A stretch of 64,000 nucleotides of DNA from Faucicola osloensis_B (GCA_964211495.1 CAXORL010000001.1:992001-1056000); one strand, 5' to 3'. Counted from the stretch's first letter, positions 1 through 9,362 are shown. Numbers and translations: made by a program. Notes: generated from the letters alone by a model not told the origin.

Positions 1-1173
1 TTTCAGCTTAATTGTCCGGTGATTTTGGGCACCGCGACGCCATCGCTTGAAAGCCTGTATCTGGTACAACAAGGTAAACTTACCGAACTTACTTTGACCC
101 AGCGTGCAGGCGATGCCAAACCTGCCATTATGCAGCTGATTGATGCGCGCCAACAGGCATGGCAAAACGGTTTGGCGCAAAGCTTAATTCAAGCCATTCG
201 GCAAACGTTGGATAAAGATGAGCAAGTATTGGTATTTTTAAACCGTCGTGGCTACGCGCCCATCTTATTGTGTGATGCTTGCGGTTGGCAAGCAGACTGC
301 CCGCGCTGTGATGCGCATTTGACGGTGCATTTTCAGCCCGTGGCAATGCTAAAATGCCACCACTGCGATTGGCAGCAAGCCATCCCGACACATTGCCCTA
401 GCTGTGGTAGCAGCAATCTTGACCCTGTGGGCATGGGTACGGCGCGGATGGTTGAAGGGTTAACTGAGCTTTTCCCCGATGTGCCTGTGATTCAGATTGA
501 CCGCGATACCACGCGTAAAAAAAACAGTTGGGAGCAAGTGTATCAGCGTATTGCTGACAATCCCAAAGCCATTTTGGTGGGCACGCAAATGGTGGCAAAA
601 GGGCATCATTTCCCCAATGTGACCTTGGTGGCAATCCCCAATGCTGACCGCGGTTTTTTATCCTCAGATTTTCGCTCTCCTGAGCATACCGCCCAGCTGA
701 TTATCCAAGTGGCAGGCCGTGCAGGTCGTGCCGATAAAGCAGGTCTGGTATTGATACAAACCCTGCAACCTGAAAATCCCGCGTTACTGACTTTGGTACG
801 TGAAGGATATCTGAGTTTTGCCCAGCAATTATTTGTTGAGCGGCGCATGTTGGGATTGCCGCCATTTACTTACGCTTGTTTGGTACGGGTGGAAAGCAAA
901 TCATTAGAAAACAATCAGCAAATTTTGCATCAAGCGATTGCGCTGCTGCCATCACACGAGCACATGACAGCCTTGGGTATTGCCATTAATGGCCCGGTGG
1001 ATGCGCCGATGGCAAAGAAAAACAGTCGCTATCACTCGCATTTATTAATTTTGACCAAAACACGCCACGTTCGCCAGCAGCTATTGTCGGACTGGTGGCG
1101 ACAGACGATTGCATTGCCATCGGCAAAGTATGCCAGACTGTCGATTGACATTGATCCGATGAGTTGGTCTTAA
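1..1173 (+). CDS. priA: Primosomal protein N' (replication restart helicase PriA), C-terminal part
   Basis: The frame is open from the first base of the window, so the 5' part of the gene lies outside; 390 residues are visible. PriA is a 3'-5' superfamily 2 helicase that reloads the replisome at stalled forks. The visible part begins just before helicase motif III (GTATPSLES). It then carries the zinc-binding cysteine cluster (CDACGW, CPRCDAHL, CHHCDW, CPSCGSSNL; eight cysteines in four pairs), motif V (GTQMVAKGHHF, DADRGF-like NADRGF) and motif VI (QVAGRAGRA). The C-terminal domain follows, ending SIDIDPMSW. These motifs in this order are diagnostic. No strong terminator is seen in the 131 bases before the next gene. 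Confidence 0.97.
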   Translation, partial: FQLNCPVILGTATPSLESLYLVQQGKLTELTLTQRAGDAKPAIMQLIDARQQAWQNGLAQSLIQAIRQTLDKDEQVLVFLNRRGYAPILLCDACGWQADCPRCDAHLTVHFQPVAMLKCHHCDWQQAIPTHCPSCGSSNLDPVGMGTARMVEGLTELFPDVPVIQIDRDTTRKKNSWEQVYQRIADNPKAILVGTQMVAKGHHFPNVTLVAIPNADRGFLSSDFRSPEHTAQLIIQVAGRAGRADKAGLVLIQTLQPENPALLTLVREGYLSFAQQLFVERRMLGLPPFTYACLVRVESKSLENNQQILHQAIALLPSHEHMTALGIAINGPVDAPMAKKNSRYHSHLLILTKTRHVRQQLLSDWWRQTIALPSAKYARLSIDIDPMSWS

Positions 1174-1304
1174 CCTGACTAGCAAAACAATTGCTTTTGT
1201 TAAAGCGCTTATTTCACGCTGATGTTTAAATGGGCTTTTTTCAACTCGCTGATTGGGCTACAATTTAGCTAATTTTTACCATTGATTAGGGTAAGTAAAT
1301 AACA

Positions 1305-2375
1305 ATGACCCCAAAACCGCTTCAAGATTCAAAGCAGCCCACTGGCGCGCACCTTGACGACCCTCATGTGCTACATCATGAGCAGCTTAATGCACATGGT
1401 CATGGCAACAATCACCGCTATGATGACACTGATCACAGTCACAGCCCCAGTCACAGTCACAGCCATACCGATAATCAGCGTATCATCACCATAGCGTTTG
1501 CCATCATTGCAAGCTATATGATTGTTGAAGTCATCGGCGGTTACATTACCGGCAGTTTGGCGTTGTTATCAGATGCAGGTCATATGTTTAGTGATGCGGT
1601 GTCACTTGCCATGACTTTGTTTGCGTTTATCATCGGTAAAAAATCTGCTACTTCCAATAAAACTTTTGGCTATCGCCGTTTTGAGATTTTGATTGCACTC
1701 ATCAATGGTCTGACGCTACTGATTATCAGTGCAGGTATTATCTATGAAGCCGTACTGCGTTTTCAGCAGCCGCCACAAATCGCCACCACAGGCATGCTAG
1801 TTATCAGTACTATTGGACTTATCGTCAATTTGGTGGTGGCGAAGCTGATGCACGGTGGTGATACTGATAATCTAAATATGAAAAGCGCTTATTTACATGT
1901 ATTAAGTGACTTGTTAGGCTCAGTGGCTGCGATTATTGCCGCTATCGTGATTATGCTGTTCGGCTGGGTGTGGGCAGATGCGGCAGTGAGTATTTTGGTG
2001 GCGCTACTGATTGTTCGCAGTGGTTATACTGTCGTCAAAAATGCCACCCATATCTTGATGGAAGGCGCGCCCAATCATATTGACCAAAGCGTGATTATAA
2101 ACACCCTCTCTGCCCACCCAAACGTGTTATCGGTTCATGATTTACATGTCTGGACGATTACCAGCGGCTTACATAGTTTATCTTGTCATATCATTGTTCC
2201 AAGCTCGCTTACCCTGCAGCAAACTGATGTGCTACTATCAGACTTACAGCATGAGTTACAGCATTTAGGCATTGGGCACAGTACGCTACAATTTGAAAGT
2301 GATTTGCATGCGCACTCCGCGCAGTTTAATTGTGATATTACCAGTGCACCCCCTGCCCATACGCACGCGCACTAA
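1305..2375 (+). CDS. Cation diffusion facilitator family transporter (zinc exporter, CzcD/ZitB type)
   Basis: 356 residues. CDF proteins exchange cytoplasmic Zn2+ (or Co2+, Cd2+) for protons across the inner membrane. The N-terminal 60 residues are very rich in histidine (repeated HSH/SHSHSH), a cytoplasmic metal-binding tail common in this family. About six membrane segments follow. The metal-site motifs are SDAGHMFSDA (HxxxD) in TM2 and HVLSDLLGS (HxxxD) in TM5. The C-terminal cytoplasmic domain ends with another His-rich tail (AHTHAH). A promoter-like TACAAT lies at 1259-1264, and the gene stands alone between priA and an orphan gene. Family assignment is firm; the metal (zinc most likely) is inferred. 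Confidence 0.93.
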   Translation: MTPKPLQDSKQPTGAHLDDPHVLHHEQLNAHGHGNNHRYDDTDHSHSPSHSHSHTDNQRIITIAFAIIASYMIVEVIGGYITGSLALLSDAGHMFSDAVSLAMTLFAFIIGKKSATSNKTFGYRRFEILIALINGLTLLIISAGIIYEAVLRFQQPPQIATTGMLVISTIGLIVNLVVAKLMHGGDTDNLNMKSAYLHVLSDLLGSVAAIIAAIVIMLFGWVWADAAVSILVALLIVRSGYTVVKNATHILMEGAPNHIDQSVIINTLSAHPNVLSVHDLHVWTITSGLHSLSCHIIVPSSLTLQQTDVLLSDLQHELQHLGIGHSTLQFESDLHAHSAQFNCDITSAPPAHTHAH

Positions 2376-2408
2376 CCGACTTTTTGATTAAGGTGCCAAA
2401 AAATCGGT
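2375..2408 (+). terminator. Possible terminator hairpin after the CDF gene
   Basis: The arms ACCGAcTTTTT and AAAAAaTCGGT, one mismatch, start at the last base of the CDF stop codon. T-rich sequence follows from 2423. Moderate support only. Confidence 0.4.
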
Positions 2409-2553
2409 GCTGCTGCTGAGCGTTTTTAGTTTTTGTTTTGTGGGGTTTGCTGTTTGCTTGCTTAACTTTTCTTACGATTAACTGCTTAATTTTGCGCATT
2501 ACTTAGGCTAAATATGTTAGGATGAATCAGCACCATGCTGTGGCAAGCCTTAT

Positions 2554-2586
2554 TTGCTAAACGCTTGCTAAACGTTTGCCAAACAA
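2554..2586 (+). repeat. Three tandem 11-bp near-repeats upstream of the orphan gene
   Basis: TTGCTAAACGC, TTGCTAAACGT and TTGCCAAACAA lie head to tail, about 80 bases before the start at 2667. The 11-bp period is close to one helical turn, so the copies could be stacked protein-binding sites. No function is known. Confidence 0.6.
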
Positions 2587-2666
2587 TTAAACATCTGTAC
2601 TTAATATCTATTTAAGTTTCTATTAAATCTATATAAAAATCATTAGCTTACTGGAGGTAAACGCGT

Positions 2667-3422
2667 ATGACACACCGTTCTGCACCTTTCGTGGCACCCA
2701 ACTTGCATCTCACCCAATCTGATGGCTCAGACAACTCAGATAATGGCAATCCCTCAGCATTGCTGGTTGATGAAAAGGCGCATAAAAAACAGGTCAAATT
2801 ATTGCTCTCCAGCTTGCAAGCTGATATTGCCCAGTTTCGGGATAATTTTTTTCCGCCGCCCTATCTCACCCAAATTCAAGACTTGCCTATTTATGCAGGT
2901 AATTTGGCAGAGGTGCAAAGCTATGAGCAAACCTGGCAAGCTTTGATTGACCGCGCCAAAGGGTTTTATCCTGCGGCAGGATTGCCGCCTGATTATTTGC
3001 CATTACCCGCAAGCCTTGAGATACCGCAGTTTATTTATCATGTGCAAAAACTGCATTTGACCCGTACCAAAGCCAAAGAATCCAAAAATTTTGGCTCGGT
3101 GGGTGCACTGGTTGAAAAATGCGGTCCGTATGAGGATGCCCACTTAATGGCGATGGAAAATGCCCTGGCCAAAGGCGAAGATGTGCGGCTGGTGGCGCAT
3201 CGTGAATTTATTGATTTACGTGCTTATGTATTTTGTCGCAATCCCAAAGGTGAATTGCTAGAGCCTGAACGGATTCGTTTTTATCGCACAGGTTTGGTGA
3301 TTCAAACGTTAGCAGACTTTAAAGTGGTGGACAGTCGGCAAACTCCCCGTAAAAAACGCAATGACGCCTATAAAAATGCGATTGCCGATAACGGGATTTG
3401 GAAAATTTTTGTCAAAAATTAA
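2667..3422 (+). CDS. Hypothetical protein, unrecognised
   Basis: 251 residues. I do not recognise a family. The ATG has a clear ribosome binding site (ctGGAGGtaaacgcgt). The protein looks soluble: no signal peptide or membrane segment, a polar first 30 residues, then a mixed alpha/beta body. It has a proline-rich FFPPPYL stretch near residue 70 and a basic patch (RQTPRKKRND) near the C-terminus. Codon use looks like that of its neighbours, so it appears native. The stop lies 18 bases before the antiporter start with no terminator between, so the two are probably cotranscribed. A link to the antiporter is inference from position only. Confidence 0.75.
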   Translation: MTHRSAPFVAPNLHLTQSDGSDNSDNGNPSALLVDEKAHKKQVKLLLSSLQADIAQFRDNFFPPPYLTQIQDLPIYAGNLAEVQSYEQTWQALIDRAKGFYPAAGLPPDYLPLPASLEIPQFIYHVQKLHLTRTKAKESKNFGSVGALVEKCGPYEDAHLMAMENALAKGEDVRLVAHREFIDLRAYVFCRNPKGELLEPERIRFYRTGLVIQTLADFKVVDSRQTPRKKRNDAYKNAIADNGIWKIFVKN

Positions 3423-3440
3423 AAATAATTGAGGTTTTGT

Positions 3441-5300
3441 ATGTTTGTGCTTGCTGCCAGTGCTGATAGTTCTATGATGCTTGACGCAACTATCTTTTTG
3501 GGTGCGGCAGTGATTTTGATACCGCTCGCGAAGCGTTTTGGTATCGCCACGGTATTGGGTTATTTGTTTACAGGCTTATTGCTGGGTCCAAGTTTTTTAA
3601 AAGTTGCGGGTAACCCCGATGACTTGCTGCATTTTTCTGAATTTGGGGTCGTGCTGCTATTATTTATTATTGGCTTAGAGCTACAGCCATCTCGGCTTTG
3701 GGCACTGCGGCAACAGATTTTTGTGTTAGGCGGGCTGCAGGTGATTGTCACGGGCGTGGTGCTGATGCTGCTATCGTGGTATTTTTTAGATATTCGGCTA
3801 TCACATAGTTTTGTCATCGGTTTTGGCTTAGCGCTGTCATCAACGGCGTTTGTGTTGCAGTTATTGGGTGAAAAAAAGCAGCTTGCCACCACGCATGGTC
3901 AGCAAGCCTTTACTATTTTATTATTTCAAGATATCGCGGTTATTCCTTTACTTGCCGCATTGCCCTTTTTGTCGGGCGCGCAAGAGCAAAATTACGATTG
4001 GATTTATTTTGCCAAAGTCATCAGTATTTTTGCTGGCATGATATTTGTCAGTCGGTTTGTGGTACGTCCTTTCTTTAAGTTTGTTGCCTCTAGTAACGCC
4101 ACCGAGCTGCTCACCGCCACGGCGTTGTTTATCGTACTGGGTGTGTCGCTATTGATGAATTATATAGGCTTGTCAATGGCACTTGGGGCATTTTTAACCG
4201 GGGTGCTACTGGCTGACTCCGAATACCGCCACGAGTTAGAGGCGAGTATTGAGCCATTTAAAGGGCTGCTGCTTGGGCTGTTTTTTATGTCAGTTGGTAT
4301 GCTTACCAACGTCAAATTAATTGTCGCCAAGCCCTTACTCATCATTGGCTTGGCAGTATTGCTGATGCTCATTAAGTTTGTGGTGCTGACAATCATTGCG
4401 CGGCTCATGGGCAACAAAAACGAAAGCAGTATCCGTCTTGGGGTGACGCTAGCGCAAGGCGGGGAATTTGCGTTTGTACTGTTTAGCGTGGCGACGGCGC
4501 AGCATCTGTTAACCCGTGAACAACAAAATATTCTAAACCTTGTGGTGACTGTCTCAATGGCAATGACGCCACTGGCATTTTTATTACTGGAAAAAATTGG
4601 CAATCCGATATTTGCCAAAGCTAAGCCCAGTAAAGAATACGACAAAATACCTAACCATGAGCACGCAGTGGTGATTGCAGGCTTTGGACGTGTCGGGCAA
4701 ATCATCGGTCGTGTGCTACGCATGCACAATATTGAATTTACCGCGATTGAAAAATCTGCCAACCAAGTCGATTTCGTCCGCAAATTTGGTAACCAAGTAT
4801 ACTATGGCAATCCCCAAAATCCTGAAATCCTACGCGCAGCAGGGCTTCAACGAGCCAAAGTTTTTATTATTGCCATTGGCGATATTGAACTGTCTGCAAC
4901 GGTGGCCGATTATGCCGTACGCAATTATCCGCATCTGACCATTTTAGCACGTGCCAAAAACCGTGAGCATTATTATCGTTTGCGCGATGCGGGGGTTAAG
5001 TATATTTGGCGAGAGACCTACCTATCTTCGCTGGATATGTCACGCGAAACGTTGGAAGTATTGGGCATGGAGCCAAAAACCGCACGAAAAACCGTGCAAA
5101 TGTTCCGCGATTATGATGACGCATTGATTGAACGGCAGCGCGCCATCTATGAAGATGAAGCAGAGATGATTGCCTCAGCACAATCGGCGATTCAAGAACT
5201 CGAAAGCTTATTCGATAGCGATATGACCACCGCGAAAAATGAACTCAATAAAGAAAAAGAGCGGTTCGAAAAATTGGCCGATGAACCCAAGCCGCATTAG
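3441..5300 (+). CDS. Monovalent cation:proton antiporter, KefB/KefC type (CPA2 family)
   Basis: 619 residues from ATG 3441, chosen because GAGG at 3431-3434 is six bases upstream; a longer frame from TTG 3429 lacks this. About 12-13 membrane segments make up residues 10-385. They include the CPA2 core (ALSSTAFVLQLL, GAFLTGVLLADS, GLFFMSVGM, LAQGGEFAFV). A cytoplasmic RCK/TrkA-N domain follows, with a Rossmann glycine motif (VVIAGFGRVGQIIGRVL) and YGNPQNPEILRAAG. An acidic, charged tail of about 60 residues (coiled-coil-like) closes the protein. In Kef systems this architecture gives K+ efflux coupled to H+ entry, gated by glutathione adducts. No KefF/KefG partner gene lies next to it. Confidence 0.9.
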   Translation: MFVLAASADSSMMLDATIFLGAAVILIPLAKRFGIATVLGYLFTGLLLGPSFLKVAGNPDDLLHFSEFGVVLLLFIIGLELQPSRLWALRQQIFVLGGLQVIVTGVVLMLLSWYFLDIRLSHSFVIGFGLALSSTAFVLQLLGEKKQLATTHGQQAFTILLFQDIAVIPLLAALPFLSGAQEQNYDWIYFAKVISIFAGMIFVSRFVVRPFFKFVASSNATELLTATALFIVLGVSLLMNYIGLSMALGAFLTGVLLADSEYRHELEASIEPFKGLLLGLFFMSVGMLTNVKLIVAKPLLIIGLAVLLMLIKFVVLTIIARLMGNKNESSIRLGVTLAQGGEFAFVLFSVATAQHLLTREQQNILNLVVTVSMAMTPLAFLLLEKIGNPIFAKAKPSKEYDKIPNHEHAVVIAGFGRVGQIIGRVLRMHNIEFTAIEKSANQVDFVRKFGNQVYYGNPQNPEILRAAGLQRAKVFIIAIGDIELSATVADYAVRNYPHLTILARAKNREHYYRLRDAGVKYIWRETYLSSLDMSRETLEVLGMEPKTARKTVQMFRDYDDALIERQRAIYEDEAEMIASAQSAIQELESLFDSDMTTAKNELNKEKERFEKLADEPKPH

Positions 5301-5322
5301 CCACATACGAATCCTTAAACAA

Positions 5323-5360
5323 TAAAAAAGGGCAATCACGTTCACGATTGCCCTTTTTTT
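5323..5360. terminator. Bidirectional rho-independent terminator between kef-type gene and amtB
   Basis: The stem GGGCAATC/GATTGCCC with loop ACGTTCAC has an A tract before and a T tract after. It can end transcripts from both convergent genes. Confidence 0.9.
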
Positions 5361-5416
5361 CAACCAAATGACTCAAATCTAAATAGCTATAACCTAAATA
5401 GCCAAAACTCAAATCA

Positions 5417-6619
5417 CTAAAACATATCACGATCAAAGGTAGAGGAGATTTTATGAATCGATAAATCCGCGCCATTAAACTCTTCTTCATCGCCTAAACG
5501 TAGTCCCATGAACTGCTTGATAATCCCATACACCAAAAATCCTGTCGCTGTGGCAAAAATGACGCCCATCAAACTGCCGAGCAGCTGCGCCCAAAAACTC
5601 ACGCCACCATGACCACCAAGCCAATGTTGCCCAAAGATACCTACGGCAATCCCACCCCACAATCCGCACACCCCATGCAGCGGCCATACGCCAAGTACGT
5701 CATCAATTTTTAAACGATTTTGGGTAAAGGTAAACAACCATACAAACAACCCGCCCGCGATACCACCGACCACTAAGGCGCCTAAAGGGTGCATGATATC
5801 CGAGCCTGCACACACTGCGACCAGACCTGCCAACGGACCGTTATGCATAAAGCCTGGGTCATTTTTGCCCACTATCATCGACACCAAGGTACCGCCTACC
5901 ATCGCCATCAGCGAATTGACAGCTACCAGTCCTGAGATACTGCCGATTTTTTGTGCCGACATGACATTAAAGCCAAACCAACCGACAATCAAAATCCATG
6001 AACCCAATGCCAAAAACGGAATGGATGACGGTGGATGGGTACTGGCATAGCCGTGTTTATAGCGGTTACGTCTGACACCAAGCAACAACACCGCGCCCAA
6101 GGCTATCCAACCACCAAACGCATGCACCACGATAGAACCCGCAAAATCATGAAACTGCACGCCAAATAGCGACGCAAAAAAACCTTGTAACCCATAATTG
6201 CCATTCCATACCACCCCTTCCATCACCGGATAAAAGAAAGACACAATCACAAAGGTCGCCAAAAAAAGCGGCAATATTTTGGCGCGCTCTGCTACCCCAC
6301 CTGATACGATAGCGGGAATTGCGGCGGCAAACGTCAGTAAGAAGAAAAACTTCATCAGCTCATAGCCATTGTCGAGCAACAAAACATCCGTACTATGAAA
6401 AAAATTGATACCATACGCAAGTGGATAGCCAATAAAGTAATACGCAATGGTGGAAATACAAAAATCGCCCAAAATCTTACCGAGCGCATTGACTTGGTTT
6501 TTTGCCCTGACTGTCCCTAATTCTAAAAACGCAAAACCTGCATGCATCGCTAGAATCATCACTGACCCAATCAATAAAAACAACACATCTAAACTTGAAT
6601 GCAAAACTGGCTGCTGCAT
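5417..6619 (-). CDS. amtB: Ammonium transporter, Amt family
   Basis: 400 residues from ATG 6619, chosen for GAGG seven bases upstream; GTG 6625 also opens the frame but would sit on the ribosome binding site. Amt proteins conduct ammonium/ammonia across the inner membrane as trimers. Eleven membrane segments are evident. Family signatures include GFAFLELGTVRAKN near the N-terminus, FHDFAGSIVVHAFGGW (pore histidine region) and DVLGVWPLHGVCGLWGG with the second conserved histidine. The C-terminal cytoplasmic tail has the GADLSIHK motif, which in Amt proteins contacts the PII protein GlnK. There is no first-residue signal peptide like that of E. coli AmtB and no adjacent glnK. A sigma-54 promoter match lies about 145 bases upstream of the start codon. 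Confidence 0.94.
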   Translation of the reverse strand: MQQPVLHSSLDVLFLLIGSVMILAMHAGFAFLELGTVRAKNQVNALGKILGDFCISTIAYYFIGYPLAYGINFFHSTDVLLLDNGYELMKFFFLLTFAAAIPAIVSGGVAERAKILPLFLATFVIVSFFYPVMEGVVWNGNYGLQGFFASLFGVQFHDFAGSIVVHAFGGWIALGAVLLLGVRRNRYKHGYASTHPPSSIPFLALGSWILIVGWFGFNVMSAQKIGSISGLVAVNSLMAMVGGTLVSMIVGKNDPGFMHNGPLAGLVAVCAGSDIMHPLGALVVGGIAGGLFVWLFTFTQNRLKIDDVLGVWPLHGVCGLWGGIAVGIFGQHWLGGHGGVSFWAQLLGSLMGVIFATATGFLVYGIIKQFMGLRLGDEEEFNGADLSIHKISSTFDRDMF

Positions 6620-6762
6620 TAACACACCTCACTCACATGGTCAAACACTTAGGCAAAATCAAAAACGCTTGCTAAAGCAATAAATCTTTTTAACCGCTAT
6701 CCCTTATTTGCCCCTAATCGAGGCATCAACGACGCGTGGTCAACTGACAAGCTGCCAGTGAT

Positions 6763-6780
6763 ATGCAAAATCATTGCCAA
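6763..6780 (-). promoter_or_regulatory. Sigma-54 (RpoN) promoter candidate for amtB
   Basis: On the minus strand the bases read TTGGCA, six bases, TTGCA, so GG and GC are 12 bases apart as in the -24/-12 consensus. Transcription would start near 6754 and give a 5' leader of about 135 bases before ATG 6619. Nitrogen-controlled sigma-54 promoters for amt genes are well established in other proteobacteria. I saw no clear NtrC site. Confidence 0.6.
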
Positions 6781-6812
6781 TATTTACAAAAATTAACAAT
6801 TCAATTTTTGAT

Positions 6813-6844
6813 AAAAAAAACAGCCTAATCTTAGACTGTTTTTT
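6813..6844 (-). terminator. Terminator of the cstA-ybdD operon
   Basis: On the minus strand the stem AAACAG..CTGTTT with inner TAG/CTA pairing is followed by a long T run. It sits 15 bases after the ybdD stop. Confidence 0.75.
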
Positions 6845-6858
6845 ACTGATTTATAGCG

Positions 6859-7143
6859 TTAGCAAGGACATCGCTTCATGCTACCGCCATTACTCGGGTA
6901 GCGCGCATCGACGCAGTAGCGAAAAAAGGTCTTTTCATCCATTGGCTCTAGGTCAGGATGCTGCTCCTGCATATGGCTGACGTAGGTCGCATAATCAGGG
7001 ACACCGACCATCAAACGAAAGCTTTGCTGCATCCGTTTGACCAGCGTGATTAGGCGGGTCATATTTTTTGGGCTAAAAATTACTTCCTTTTGCGCCTTTA
7101 AGGTCATTTTAATCAAGTTGGCGATTAACGCGTTATTACTCAT
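6859..7143 (-). CDS. ybdD: YbdD/YjiX family (DUF466) small protein
   Basis: 94 residues. The family pattern is clear: GVPDYATYVSHMQEQHPD, PMDEKTFFRYCVDARY and a C-terminal KRCPC. In E. coli, ybdD follows cstA and yjiX follows the related pyruvate transporter btsT; the same pairing holds here, with an 85-base gap after the upstream transporter gene. The biochemical role is not settled; an accessory role in transport is inferred from conserved linkage. The protein is soluble, slightly longer than the E. coli homologue (65-67 residues) at its N-terminus, and is followed by a terminator. Confidence 0.9.
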   Translation of the reverse strand: MSNNALIANLIKMTLKAQKEVIFSPKNMTRLITLVKRMQQSFRLMVGVPDYATYVSHMQEQHPDLEPMDEKTFFRYCVDARYPSNGGSMKRCPC

Positions 7144-7228
7144 GTGACGCTCCTTCTATCTGCCTAGCATGGTTTTGGTGAAAATCAAGCAATTGCACAA
7201 TATAAGTGCAATCACTGTTAATTTTTCA

Positions 7229-9337
7229 CTAATGCGGTGCAGAAATATTCAAGGGTTTTGGATCTTCATAAATCGCCTCACCTTCGACCACGGTAGGTTT
7301 ATCACTTGCCAAGGCTTTTCTTAAAGCGCGAATCGTACCAAAAATCATCACAATCATGACAATCATAAAGAAGCCACAAAGCACGGCATCCACATAGTTT
7401 GAGAATACGATGGTTTGCATCTCATCCAAGGTCTTGGCAGGTTTTAACACTTCACCTTTAGCAATCGCGGCGCTGTATTTTTGTGCTTGTGCCAAGAAAC
7501 CAATCGCTGGATTTTCATGGAAGATTTTTTGCCAACCTGCTGTCAGACAGGTAATCAGTAAGAAAACCGTGGGTGCCACAGTGACCCAAGCATATTTTTG
7601 TTTTTTCATTTTAAATAAAACTGCAGTGCCTAGGGTCAATGCCATGGCTGCCAAGATTTGGTTACCGATGCCAAATAGCGGCCACAATGAGTTAATGCCA
7701 CCAAGCGGATCAATGACGCCTTGGTAGACAAAGAAGCCCCAAGCGGCTACTGCAATCAAAGTCGCAAGCAAATGTACGCCGAGATTGGTTGAGCCACGTA
7801 CCGATGGCACCACGATGCCAATGGTGTCTTGTACCATAAAACGACAAGCACGCGTCCCTGCATCGACTGCAGTCAAAATAAACAAGGCTTCAAATAAAAT
7901 CGCAAAGTGATACCAAAACCCCATCATCGCGGTACTACCAAAGATAGACGATAGGATATGTGCCATCCCAATTGCAAAGGTCGGTGCACCGCCTGTCCGT
8001 GAGATAATGGAGCTCTCACCCACTTGCTGCGCTAGTGTCGTAAGCGCATCGGGGGTAATTACAAACCCCAATTTTTGGATAGCGGCTGCAGCTGTCTCTG
8101 GGGTTGTACCTAAAAGCGCTGCTGGGGCATTAATCGCAAAATACATACCAGGGTCAAGAATGGTGGCACAGATCATTGCCATGATACCAACCATCGACTC
8201 CATGAGCATACCGCCGTAACCAATGGCACGAGTATCTACTTCATTATCCACAAGTTTTGGGGTCGTACCACTCGATACCAACGCGTGAAAACCCGAGATA
8301 GCACCACAAGCAATGGTAATAAACAAGAACGGAAATAACCCGCCCTTAAATACTGGTCCCGTGCCATCGATAAATTTGGTAACCGCCGGCATTTTTAACT
8401 CTGGCATGGTAAAGACAATCGCCAATGCCAAACCTGCAATCACCCCTATTTTTAAAAAAGTTGATAAATAATCACGCGGCGCAAGCAGCAGCCACACAGG
8501 CAATACTGATGCTACCACACCATAAATCATCAAAGCCCAAGTCAGCTGGGTACCTGTCAAGGTAAACAATTCAGCCATTGCAGGGTCTTTGGCAATATCG
8601 CCACCAAATACAATCGCTGCCATCATCAACACAAAGCCAATGATAGACACTTCCATGATTTTACCTGGGCGTAAATAACGCATGTAGATGCCCATCAGTA
8701 GCGCGATTGGAATCGTTGCTGCAATGGTAAATAGCCCCCAAGGACTGTGCGCCAGCGCCTTCACCACCACCAGTGCCAGTACTGCAAGAATAATGACCAT
8801 CACGCCGAGTGCACCGAGCATCACCGTAATACCCGTAAAAGTACCCAGCTCGTCTTTTGCCATTTCACCCAGTGATTTGCCATCACGGCGGGTCGAGATA
8901 AATAGTACAGTAAAATCTTGTACCGCACCTGCGAATACCACACCAATGATGAGCCATAGCGTACCAGGCAAATAACCCATTTGTGCCGCTAAGATAGGAC
9001 CAACTAATGGACCTGCCCCAGCAATCGCAGCAAAGTGGTGACCAAATAAGACGTATTTATTGGTAGGAACATAATCTAAGCCATCTTTTAGGCGGTGAGC
9101 CGGTGTCACGCGGCGGGGATTAAGTTCAAAGACTTTTTTGGCGATAAATAGACTATAGTAGCGATAAGCAATGCTATACGAACACACGGCAGCGGCAACA
9201 AGCCACACGGCATTGATACTTTCGCCGCGGTGCAGGGCGATTGTCCCTAATGCCACTGCGCCAATAATTGCAACAAGTAACCATACTATCTTTGATAGCA
9301 TGGGGGAGTTACTTGTCATTGCGGAATTTGTCTGCAT
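7229..9337 (-). CDS. cstA: Carbon starvation protein A family transporter (peptide/pyruvate transporter)
   Basis: 702 residues with about 16-18 membrane segments, the usual CstA length. The start ATG 9337 has AAAGGAG six to seven bases upstream. Family marks are the N-terminal YYSLFIAKKVFELNPRR, VLFGHHFAAIAGAGPLVGP and CGAISGFHALVSSGTTPK. In E. coli, CstA takes up peptides and pyruvate during carbon starvation, and its paralogue BtsT is a pyruvate/H+ symporter; the substrate here cannot be decided from sequence. ybdD follows downstream. The upstream region holds a perfect 10-bp palindrome and a 33-bp-spaced direct repeat, possible operator elements. Confidence 0.94.
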   Translation of the reverse strand: MQTNSAMTSNSPMLSKIVWLLVAIIGAVALGTIALHRGESINAVWLVAAAVCSYSIAYRYYSLFIAKKVFELNPRRVTPAHRLKDGLDYVPTNKYVLFGHHFAAIAGAGPLVGPILAAQMGYLPGTLWLIIGVVFAGAVQDFTVLFISTRRDGKSLGEMAKDELGTFTGITVMLGALGVMVIILAVLALVVVKALAHSPWGLFTIAATIPIALLMGIYMRYLRPGKIMEVSIIGFVLMMAAIVFGGDIAKDPAMAELFTLTGTQLTWALMIYGVVASVLPVWLLLAPRDYLSTFLKIGVIAGLALAIVFTMPELKMPAVTKFIDGTGPVFKGGLFPFLFITIACGAISGFHALVSSGTTPKLVDNEVDTRAIGYGGMLMESMVGIMAMICATILDPGMYFAINAPAALLGTTPETAAAAIQKLGFVITPDALTTLAQQVGESSIISRTGGAPTFAIGMAHILSSIFGSTAMMGFWYHFAILFEALFILTAVDAGTRACRFMVQDTIGIVVPSVRGSTNLGVHLLATLIAVAAWGFFVYQGVIDPLGGINSLWPLFGIGNQILAAMALTLGTAVLFKMKKQKYAWVTVAPTVFLLITCLTAGWQKIFHENPAIGFLAQAQKYSAAIAKGEVLKPAKTLDEMQTIVFSNYVDAVLCGFFMIVMIVMIFGTIRALRKALASDKPTVVEGEAIYEDPKPLNISAPH

Positions 9338-9362
9338 GTCAACTCCTTTTTATATGAAGATC

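Noticed and set aside
4160..4783. 207-codon minus-strand frame inside the Kef-type gene
   Set aside because: It is antisense to conserved membrane segments and RCK domain, so it is a shadow frame.
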